NCBI GenBank assembly: GCA_001750645.1
Contig: MEIF01000006.1
Coordinates: forward strand, 1-64,000
DNA length: 64,000 bases
Direction: 5' to 3'
Source of the DNA: Gammaproteobacteria bacterium AqS3
GTDB lineage: Bacteria > Pseudomonadota > Gammaproteobacteria > MEIF01 > AqS3
The notes below the pieces were generated by a model, which saw only the letters and a list, made by a program, of their open reading frames with translations, did not search any database and was not told where the DNA came from. Every line of letters starts with the position of its first letter. Positions within the stretch are counted from its first letter, which is position 1. Shown in pieces: positions 57,456 to 64,000 of this stretch. Both the position numbers and the translations under genes were made by a program.

Positions 57456-59534
57456 CTATTGTAGTGTCGGCTCTTGCAGTGCAGACTGGCTCTGCAGCCA
57501 GTCCCGCAGAATCTCAGGGCAGCGCTCGGGGTTCTCGCTGAGCCTGCGGCGCATCGCGCGCGCTCCGGGGACGGCGCACCAGAGACCGGGCAGGTGCCGG
57601 GCAATGCGGGCTGCGGAAGTTCCGTAGCGAATGCACTGATCGGTCAGGTATTCCAGCACGGCGGCGACGGCCTCGCTGCGGCTCTGCATCGGAGGCGGCT
57701 CGCCAAAGTAGAGCGGATCCACCTGCTGCAGCAGCCACCAGTCTGCACACGGGGCGCGTCCAAACATGACCCCGTCGATGTCGGTTTCCTCCAGCACGGA
57801 CAGGCCCTGCTGATGGGAAGTCAGCCCGCCGTTGAGGACGATCGTCAAATGCGGAAAGTCGCCCTTGAGTCGGGAGACCCGCTCATAGTCCAGCGGCGGA
57901 ACGCTGCGGTTCTGCGCCGGGCTGAGCCCCCTGGAAAGCGCCTTGCGGGCGTGAATGATGAATATGCGACAGCCGGCCTGCCCGGTCAGCTCGACCAGTC
58001 GGAGCAAGTCCTCATAGCTGTCGAGTTCGTCAATGCCGAGCCGGGTCTTGATGCTGACCGGCACCGGGGCGGCCTCAGTCATTGCGGCGACGCACTCGGC
58101 CAGGAGTTTGGGCTGGGCGAACAGGCAGGCTCCGAAGTTCCCGCTGCCGGCTCTGCTGCTGGGGCAGCCGACATTGATGTTGATCTCGCTGTAGCCCCAC
58201 TGGCGCCCCATCTTGGCACAGCGCGCCATGTCGACCGGGTCGCTTCCGCCCAATTGCAGCGCCACCGGGTGCTCCCGGGGGGAGTGTTCCAGGCGACCTG
58301 CGGCATCGCCCCGCAGCACCACCGTGCCCGGAACCGCCGGCGCCGCCGAGGGCGCCTGGGTGTTCTCGATGGCGGCGCCGGGATCCAGGAAGACCTGCCG
58401 GCTGTCGGCGTCGCCGATGCGTATCGTCCCGGCCCCGCCGGCGCCGCTGGTGCGCAGGGTTGAGCCGTCCCGCAGCAGGATGCCCGCCCCCGAGAGCCGC
58501 AGACTGCCGCCGGGCTCGCCGGCGACGTCGCCGCCGGCATCGAGGGCGCCGCCAATGCGCGCACTGCCGGCGCCGGCGTCGAGGGTGATGCGCCCGCCCC
58601 CCGAGGCCATGCTGCGCGCCGAGACCACGCCGTCGAGGTTGATGACCTGGTCCAGCACCCCCTCGGCGTGGTGCGCCGAGATCATGACCGTCTCGGCGGC
58701 GATGCTGCCGGCCTCGGTCTGCGTGATGCCGGCGTCGCCCCCGGCCCAGCCGCCCGGCTGCGCCTCGAAGTGGATCAGCCCGTCGCCGGTGAAGTCGAGA
58801 AAGAAGCTGTGGGCGCTGCCGAGCTGGACGGTTCCGCCCGCCGCGGCGATGCGTCCGCGGTTCTCGACCTGGGCGCCGATCAGCCCGATGAAGCCGCCGC
58901 CGGAGGAGCGGATCTCGCCCTGGTTGATCAGGCGGCTCTCGGCCGAGCGGCTGCCGTGGGTCAGCGACAGGCGCTCGCCGGCCATGAACCTGCCGAATTC
59001 ATCCTCCGAGCTGACATCGGCGCTGGTCAGCACCATCGAGCCGACGTCCAGCTGCGCCCCCTCGCCGATCAGCACGCCGTGCGGGTTGATCAGAAACACG
59101 CCGGCATTGGATTTCAGCTCGCCGAGAATGCTGGACACGACGCCCGAGCGGTCGCGGTTGAGCACCCAGCCCTGATCGGGCTGGATGAATTCGACGCGCT
59201 CGTCGGCGTCGATTCCGAAGCTGCCCCAGTCGATGATGGCGCGCGCGCTCTGCTGGCGGATGGTCAGCGACTGGGGGTCGCGCTCGAACTGGGCCTCGCC
59301 GCGGCGCAGGTTTTCGCTCTCGGGCAGGGCGTAGGCGGCGCCGGCCGGCAGCAGCAGTCCGGCTGCGATGGCGCGGCGACCCGGGCTGCGGCGCAGGGCG
59401 CTGCGGGTGATGGGGGTGATGCGGGTGATGCGGGTGGGCTGGTGTGAACGATTGCGGTCGGAGGGGCTGCTCTTTACGCGCGCGCGTGCGCGTGTAGTAG
59501 CGTTTGAATTAGAAATTCCCTCTTCCGAAGCCAT
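57456..59534 (-). CDS. dusA: Chimeric ORF: haemagglutinin-type TPS secretion domain fused to DusA lacking its N-terminus
   Basis: One uninterrupted 692-residue frame joins two unrelated proteins. Residues 1-70 are an Arg-rich extended signal peptide ending AAGLLLPAGAAYA. Residues 70-400 are the TPS domain of filamentous-haemagglutinin exoproteins: SILGELKSNAGVFLINPHGV, RLINQGEIRSSGGGFIGLIG and HFEAQPGG. From about residue 412 it is tRNA-dihydrouridine synthase A: EHPVALQLGGSDP, ININVGCPSSRAGSGNFGAC (catalytic Cys470), HARKALSRGLSPAQNR and PHLTIVLNGG, to a normal C-terminus. The first 60 or so DusA residues, including the FMN-binding start, are missing. Neither half looks functional as is: secretion would export the enzyme part, and DusA lacks its cofactor site. 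A genomic deletion or assembly join is likely. Confidence 0.85.
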   Translation of the reverse strand: MASEEGISNSNATTRARARVKSSPSDRNRSHQPTRITRITPITRSALRRSPGRRAIAAGLLLPAGAAYALPESENLRRGEAQFERDPQSLTIRQQSARAIIDWGSFGIDADERVEFIQPDQGWVLNRDRSGVVSSILGELKSNAGVFLINPHGVLIGEGAQLDVGSMVLTSADVSSEDEFGRFMAGERLSLTHGSRSAESRLINQGEIRSSGGGFIGLIGAQVENRGRIAAAGGTVQLGSAHSFFLDFTGDGLIHFEAQPGGWAGGDAGITQTEAGSIAAETVMISAHHAEGVLDQVINLDGVVSARSMASGGGRITLDAGAGSARIGGALDAGGDVAGEPGGSLRLSGAGILLRDGSTLRTSGAGGAGTIRIGDADSRQVFLDPGAAIENTQAPSAAPAVPGTVVLRGDAAGRLEHSPREHPVALQLGGSDPVDMARCAKMGRQWGYSEININVGCPSSRAGSGNFGACLFAQPKLLAECVAAMTEAAPVPVSIKTRLGIDELDSYEDLLRLVELTGQAGCRIFIIHARKALSRGLSPAQNRSVPPLDYERVSRLKGDFPHLTIVLNGGLTSHQQGLSVLEETDIDGVMFGRAPCADWWLLQQVDPLYFGEPPPMQSRSEAVAAVLEYLTDQCIRYGTSAARIARHLPGLWCAVPGARAMRRRLSENPERCPEILRDWLQSQSALQEPTLQ
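58299..58322 (-). other. Junction of the haemagglutinin and DusA parts
   Basis: Similarity switches within GTVVLRGDAAGRLEHSPREH (about residues 403-422). VVLRGDA would fit the beta-helix side. GDAAGRL followed by a SPREHPVAL segment fits DusA, where HGDA-type sequence precedes it. A few bases of microhomology around RGDA could explain the join. Confidence 0.6.
59475..59494. repeat. Alternating purine-pyrimidine tract
   Basis: Twenty bases alternate strictly (core ACGCGCGCGTGCGCGTGT) within the 5' end of the chimeric ORF, where they encode Arg/Ala/Thr codons. Such tracts can adopt Z-DNA and are slippage-prone. Confidence 0.7.
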
Positions 59535-60402
59535 GTAAACCGATTCAGTCTAGCGGCGGGCGCCGCAGCGCCAATTCCTGGCATGCAAACTTGCCGACAA
59601 AAAAATATATGCGTCTCGCCCGCTTCGGCATCGCTGAAAATTCTCCAGATAAAACACGAATAACAACAAGCCCCCATGCGGGGGCTGTCGTCAGATTCAA
59701 ACCCGAACTTAAGGGGGTTTGGGGCTTTTTTATTCGCGTGAATATGCCCGAAACAGCGGCATATTGCAACACGAAAATATTGGTTTCTGCTGAACCGGGT
59801 GCATCTCGCTGATCGGCGTGCGGATCGCCTTTGCGGGTGCGTCGGGCTTCGCGCCCCCTGTTATTCTGCCGGTTTTCGGCTTTCGGCACCATTATCCAGA
59901 TATTAAAAAATTAATAAATTTCAGTACATTCAGGGGTTTATAAAATATTCCAAAAACCGGCGGTTTTCTCGGTGCAATGCCGCCAATGCGCGGATTCCCG
60001 TGCCGTATCACCCGCCAATGACTGCACTTTTTGGCCTGAAAATATTTTTCAGCGCAGCGGGATAAAAAAGCGAATCATCTGAAAAATGGCAGGGATACGC
60101 CCCAGCCCCTCCGGTTTGGGTGTTTTCACACAAGATATTCAGCGGCTGTGCACTCTCCCTTTTGGGCGGCGGGACTGCACGCTGAGAGCGTTTTTTTGGC
60201 GTTTCCAGGGGGTCTCCACACCCCCTTCGACGGAGCGAGCAGGTCGATTGAAACCCCTATGAAATCTCTATGAATCGGCTGTGCACAAGCTGTGGGGTCG
60301 TGCTCCTGACGAACATCTGGGCGCTGGGCTGGGGCAAGCTGTCGAAACGCTGGGGATACGGGCGCGCAAATCGTGCGGGCTGCGCGGCCGCCGAAACCCG
60401 CC
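59535..60402. other. 868-bp intergenic region, AT-rich centre
   Basis: No gene is supported. 59,890-60,070 is markedly AT-rich (TATTAAAAAATTAATAAATT near 59,901), unlike its surroundings. Hairpins occur at 59669-59686, 59699-59720 and 60207-60226 (AGGGGGT/ACCCCCT). The region lies upstream of the chimeric ORF and downstream of metE, both on the minus strand. The composition fits the promoter region of an acquired surface-protein gene. A plus-strand frame at 60270-60509 has no ribosome site or homology. Confidence 0.5.
59669..59731 (+). terminator. Overlapping hairpins with T run (plus strand)
   Basis: AGCCCCC/GGGGGCT (59669-59686, loop ATGC) is followed by AAACCC/GGGTTT (59699-59720). GGGGC and six T (59726-59731) come next. 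AAGCCCC (59668-59674) could instead pair with GGGGCTT (59721-59727), giving an exclusive alternative that ends at the T run. No plus-strand gene is nearby to use it, so its role is unclear. Confidence 0.4.
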
Positions 60403-62685
60403 CTACTCGGCGTGCCGGCGACGCACGATCTTGGTGGCCTCGACCATATTGCCCAGCGCCGAGCGCACCTCGGGCCAGGCGCGCGTCTTCAGGCCGCAGT
60501 CGGGGTTGACCCAGACGCGCTCGGCGGGCAGGTGCCGGCAGATCTGATCGAGCAGCTCGACGATGTGCTCCCGCTCGGGCACCAGCGGGCTGTGAATGTC
60601 GTAGACCCCCGGGCCGATGTCATTGGGGTATTCGAAGTCGGTCAGCGAGGCCAGCAGCTCCATGTCGGAGCGCGAGTTCTCAATGGTGATGACGTCGGCG
60701 TCCATGTCGGCGATGGACTGCATGATGTCGTTGAACTCGCTGTAGCACATGTGCGAGTGGATCTGCGTGGCATCCTCGGCGACGCAGACCGACAGGCGAA
60801 AGCTGCGCACCGCCCAGTCGAGATAGACCGACCAGTCGCTGCGGCGCAGCGGCAGCCCCTCGCGCAGCGCCGGCTCGTCGACCTGGATGATGCCGATGCC
60901 GGCGGCCTCAAGGTCGCGCACCTCGTCGCGAATCGCCAGCGCCAGCTGGCCGGCGGTCTCGTGCAGGGGCTGGTCGTCGCGCACGAATGACCAGCACAGC
61001 ATCGTGATCGGGCCGGTCAGCATGCCCTTGACCGGCCGCTCGCTGAGCGACTGGGCGTGCTGAATCCACTGCACCGTCATCGGCTCCGGGCGGTATACGT
61101 CGCCGTAGAGGATCGGCGGCTTGACGCAGCGCGAGCCGTAGCTCTGCACCCAGCCGAAGCGCGAGACGGCATAGCCCCCGAGCAGCTCGCCGAAGTACTC
61201 GACCATGTCGTTGCGCTCGGCCTCGCCGTGCACCAGGACGTCGAGATCGAGCTCGATCTGCTCGCTGATGTGGTGCTCGATGGCGGCGCGCATGCGGGCC
61301 TCGTACTCGGCCTGGTCGATCTCCCCTGTGCGCAGCTGGGCGCGGGTGCGGCGGATGTCCTCGGTCTGGGGAAACGAGCCGATGGTCGTGGTCGGGAAAA
61401 GCGGCAGATCCAGGCGGGCGCGCTGCACCGGGGCGCGCTCGGAATACGGGCTGCGGCGCGAGTAGTCCGCCTCGGACAGGCCGGCCATGCGGCTGCGCAC
61501 CGCCTCCCGGTGCGTCAGCGGCGAGCTGCGGCGCGTTTCGACGGCACGGCTGTTGGCGTCGAGCTCGGCCTCGCCCTCGGCGTCGAGCGCGCCGTTGAGT
61601 CCCTGGGTGATCAGCGAGATCTCGCGCACCTTCTGCACCGCAAAGGCCAGCCACTCGCGCACCTGGGGGTCCATCGTGTCCTCCTGATCCAGATCGACCG
61701 GGGTGTGCAGCAGCGAGCAGCTCGGGGCGACCCACAGCCGGTCGCCGCGGGTCTCCTGCAGCGGCCTGAGCCGCTCGATGATCGAGGCGCAGTCGCTGCG
61801 CCAGACGTTGCGGCCGTTGATCACGCCGGCGGAGAGCACCTGATCGGGGCGCAGCAGCGCATCGGCGTGCACCAGCTGCTCGGGGGCGCGGACGCCGTCC
61901 AGGTGCAGCCCGTCAATCGGCAGCGCCGCAGCGGTCTCCATGTTCTCGCGCAGCGCCCCGAAGTAGGTCGCCAGCAGCGTGCGCACCCCGGCGCCGGAGA
62001 GCGACTGGTAGGCGTGCGCAAAGGCCTCGCGCCACTGATCCGACAGGTCCAGGCAGAGCACCGGCTCGTCGATCTGCACCCAGCGCTCGCCGAGCTGGTC
62101 GAGGATCTGCCTGTAGACCGGCAGCAGCCGCTCGAGCAGCTCGAGCTTGTCGCCCTGGTGGCTGCGGTTCTTGCCCAGCCACAGGTAGCTCAGCGGCCCC
62201 AGCAGCACCGGCTTGGCGGCGATGCCGAGCGCCTCGGCCTCGGCGAGCTCGTCCTGCAGCATCGTGCTGCCCAGGTGGAACTGCTGATCGGCGTCGAATT
62301 CCGGGACGAGGTAGTGGTAGTTGGTGTCGAACCACTTGGTCATCTCGCAGGCCGCGGCGTCGGCGCCGCTGGGCGCCCGCCCGCGCGCCATGCGGAACAT
62401 GGTGTCAAGGTCGACCGGATCCGGGCTGCGGTGGCCGAAGCGGGGCGGCACCGCACCGAGCATGCAGGAGGTGTTGAGGACCTGATCGTAGAAGGCGAAG
62501 TCGCCGACCGGCACCAGCTCAATGCCCATATCGGCCTGCAGCTGCCAGTGCTTTTTGCGCAGCTCCGACCCGACCTTGAGCAGCTCGTCCTGGCCGGATT
62601 GGCCGGCCCAGTAGGCCTCCAGCGCCATCTTGAGCTCTCGCCGGGCGCCGATTCGGGGGAAGCCCAGATTGTGATTTTTGGCCAT
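60403..62685 (-). CDS. metE: Cobalamin-independent methionine synthase
   Basis: MetE (760 residues) methylates homocysteine with 5-methyltetrahydropteroyl-triglutamate. MAKNHNLGFPRIGARRELKM is the typical start, and LPLFPTTTIGSFPQTEDIR begins the C-terminal barrel. HSHMCYSEF supplies zinc His and Cys, ITIENSRSDMELL the Glu, and VWVNPDCGLKTR the last Cys. ATG 62685 was chosen; the frame stays open upstream to 62826, but that part overlaps the permease gene. Only 79 bases separate it from the permease, so I see no room for a cobalamin riboswitch. Confidence 0.97.
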   Translation of the reverse strand: MAKNHNLGFPRIGARRELKMALEAYWAGQSGQDELLKVGSELRKKHWQLQADMGIELVPVGDFAFYDQVLNTSCMLGAVPPRFGHRSPDPVDLDTMFRMARGRAPSGADAAACEMTKWFDTNYHYLVPEFDADQQFHLGSTMLQDELAEAEALGIAAKPVLLGPLSYLWLGKNRSHQGDKLELLERLLPVYRQILDQLGERWVQIDEPVLCLDLSDQWREAFAHAYQSLSGAGVRTLLATYFGALRENMETAAALPIDGLHLDGVRAPEQLVHADALLRPDQVLSAGVINGRNVWRSDCASIIERLRPLQETRGDRLWVAPSCSLLHTPVDLDQEDTMDPQVREWLAFAVQKVREISLITQGLNGALDAEGEAELDANSRAVETRRSSPLTHREAVRSRMAGLSEADYSRRSPYSERAPVQRARLDLPLFPTTTIGSFPQTEDIRRTRAQLRTGEIDQAEYEARMRAAIEHHISEQIELDLDVLVHGEAERNDMVEYFGELLGGYAVSRFGWVQSYGSRCVKPPILYGDVYRPEPMTVQWIQHAQSLSERPVKGMLTGPITMLCWSFVRDDQPLHETAGQLALAIRDEVRDLEAAGIGIIQVDEPALREGLPLRRSDWSVYLDWAVRSFRLSVCVAEDATQIHSHMCYSEFNDIMQSIADMDADVITIENSRSDMELLASLTDFEYPNDIGPGVYDIHSPLVPEREHIVELLDQICRHLPAERVWVNPDCGLKTRAWPEVRSALGNMVEATKIVRRRHAE

Positions 62686-62764
62686 GGATTCTGCTCGGTT
62701 CGCTGCAAGCGGCGCGCATTGTAGTGGCGTTGCACCGCCGGCCTGCCGCAGCGCCGGCCGCAGG

Positions 62765-64000
62765 CTAGGACTCGCGCGCCTCCCTGACCCCCCAGAGCAG
62801 CCAGATCCCGGCGGCGAGGAAGGCAAAGATGATCAGCATCCCGCCCCGCTGGCTCTGCGTCAGGGCGGTCAGCAGGCCGATGGCCAGCGGCGCCGCAAAG
62901 GCGGTCACCTGGCCGGAGAGTGCGTAGAGGCCGAAGAAGCGCGTCACCGACTCGGGCGGGGCGATGCGCACCAGCAGCGAGCGGCTGTTGGCATAGGCCG
63001 CCGTGATGAACAGCGCGTAGAGGAAGGACATGCCGACGTAGAGCAGCTGTGCCGGCGTGTTGAACCACGGCAGCGGCAGGACCTGGGCGTCAAAGCCGTC
63101 GATGTCGGCGAACAGGAAGCCCTGGGGCGTCAGCAGCAGGGTGAAGATGAGCGTCGCGGCGATGATGCCCAGATCGATGAGCAGGGCACGGCGCGACCCC
63201 ATGGCGTTCTCCATGACCCCGCCCATGAGACCGCCGATGACGGCGACCACGCTCAGCACGATGCCCAGCAGCAGCGGCTCGATGATGCCCCAGCCGAACA
63301 GCGCCACCCCGTAGATGGTGCCGAAGGTCATGATCGCCATCTTGCCGTCGTTGAACAGCATGCGCGCCAGCAGGTAGCGGATGATGTTGGCGTAGCGCCG
63401 CGCCTCGCGCACGGTCTCGAGCAGGTCCTGCAGCCCCAGCCGCATGGCCCTGCCGAACGGCGCCCCGGCAGGGGCGTCGGGCACCCAGAGCATCAGCGGC
63501 AGCGTGAAGATCAGCAGCCAGACCGCGCAGATCGGCCCGACGATGCGGCGGTCCTCGGCGGTCGACGGATCCAGCCCGAACCAGGGCGAATCCGGCAGTA
63601 TCGCCCAGTCAAACAGCCCGCTGGCCGGCAGCGCAATGCCGAAGAACACCAGCACCAGAAGGGTCACCGAGCCGGCATTGCCCATGGCCAGCCCCCGCCC
63701 CGAGGCGCGCCCGAGCGTGTTGGGGGCGACCGTGACCAGCATGGCGTTGTGCAGCACCTCGCTGAAGGCGTAGCAGATGCCGGCGAGCGTCAGCGTCAGG
63801 GCGATCAGCAGCACCGCAGCGCCGGCGGCGCCGGGAACCGCAAACCACAGAATGAAGACCGCCGGGGCCATGACCAGCGCCGCAATGGCGATGCCGGGCT
63901 TGCGCCGGCCGAGGTGATCGGCCATGGCGCCGAGGAAGGGGGCGCACAGCGCCACGACCGCACCGCTGACGCCGTTGATGTAGCCCCACAGAGCCTGACC
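62765..64000 (-). CDS. MFS permease, UMF1/Atg22-like family (5' end beyond the window)
   Basis: The visible 411 codons run off the right edge without a start; the frame continues upstream of 63955 as QALWGYINGVSGAVVALCAP. Membrane helices are numerous (for example SVTLLVLVFFGIALPASG and GIVLSVVAVIGGLMGGVM). Loop motifs include GAMADHLGRRKPGI and YANIIRYLLARMLFNDGKMA, typical of the bacterial UMF1 family. The substrate is unknown. It precedes metE on the same strand and may share a transcript. Confidence 0.85.
   Translation of the reverse strand, partial: GQALWGYINGVSGAVVALCAPFLGAMADHLGRRKPGIAIAALVMAPAVFILWFAVPGAAGAAVLLIALTLTLAGICYAFSEVLHNAMLVTVAPNTLGRASGRGLAMGNAGSVTLLVLVFFGIALPASGLFDWAILPDSPWFGLDPSTAEDRRIVGPICAVWLLIFTLPLMLWVPDAPAGAPFGRAMRLGLQDLLETVREARRYANIIRYLLARMLFNDGKMAIMTFGTIYGVALFGWGIIEPLLLGIVLSVVAVIGGLMGGVMENAMGSRRALLIDLGIIAATLIFTLLLTPQGFLFADIDGFDAQVLPLPWFNTPAQLLYVGMSFLYALFITAAYANSRSLLVRIAPPESVTRFFGLYALSGQVTAFAAPLAIGLLTALTQSQRGGMLIIFAFLAAGIWLLWGVREARES

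Noticed and set aside
61057-62724. Plus-strand open frame of 555 codons opposite metE
   Set aside because: Antisense shadow with Leu/His/Gln/Arg-rich filler; metE is unambiguous on the minus strand.
62686-62764. Cobalamin riboswitch upstream of metE
   Set aside because: The spacer is only 79 bases, too short, and no B12-box-like sequence was recognised.

Overview
The window reads as a chromosomal segment of a moderately GC-rich (roughly 60% by eye) Gram-negative bacterium, most likely a gammaproteobacterium. Evidence: the order ndk-rlmN-ispG-hisS-yfgM-bamB-der, an LpxH-type lipid A hydrolase, adjacent convergent cysS and folD, and uvrA a few kb after rplQ. Genes are tightly packed. Many have GTG or TTG starts and 1-4 base stop/start overlaps, which implies translational coupling. 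I cannot place the organism below class. The recurrent acyl-CoA and electron-transfer-flavoprotein genes suggest an aerobic fatty-acid or branched-chain degrader.

Layout. 0-1.2 kb: the 5' end of a gene leaving the left edge, a frameshifted acyl-CoA thioesterase, tRNA-Asp and tRNA-Val. 1.3-6.5 kb: ETF-ubiquinone oxidoreductase and etfBA on either side of a reverse-strand TPR/heptosyltransferase-like gene. 6.6-8 kb: a DUF6285 gene with an ACAD10-like phosphotransferase. 8-15.5 kb: ndk, rlmN, ispG, hisS, yfgM, bamB, der. 15.6-16.8 kb: citrate synthase. 17-34.4 kb: the str, S10, spc and alpha ribosomal gene clusters run together (rpsL to rplQ, with secY and rpoA). There is no tuf gene between fusA and rpsJ and no rpoBC upstream of rpsL. 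34.4-38.2 kb: a class V aminotransferase, then uppP, tsaB and a repetitive AT-hook protein as an overlapping reverse-strand operon. 38.3-46 kb: a small lipoprotein, uvrA, and a large surface protein with five Calx-beta-like repeats and an autotransporter-type barrel. 46.5-54.3 kb: an M16 peptidase, an AMACR-type CoA protein, a glutaredoxin-like protein, ttcA, a bfd-like ferredoxin with a Fur-like site, an M48-like lipoprotein that lacks its catalytic Glu, and a DUF1289 protein. 54.3-57.4 kb: lpxH, cysS, folD. 57.4-59.5 kb: a chimeric ORF joining a filamentous-haemagglutinin secretion domain to the back part of DusA. 60.4-64 kb: metE and an MFS permease running off the right edge.

How the parts fit. 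Electrons from acyl-CoA dehydrogenases would pass through EtfAB to ETF-QO and ubiquinone. The AMACR-type racemase, thioesterase and ACAD10-like phosphotransferase fit the same catabolism. The ribosomal block has two near-consensus sigma70 promoters, before rpsL and before rpsJ. They share an identical downstream sequence, and the rpsJ leader can form a 15-bp hairpin.

Most unusual: (1) the haemagglutinin-DusA chimera; (2) long acidic Ala/Glu-rich C-terminal tails on ribosomal proteins S3, S17 and L15 and on YfgM; (3) an AT-hook protein with nine GRP cores on a 19-residue period; (4) an M48-like lipoprotein with HALGH in place of HExxH; (5) the Calx-beta autotransporter.
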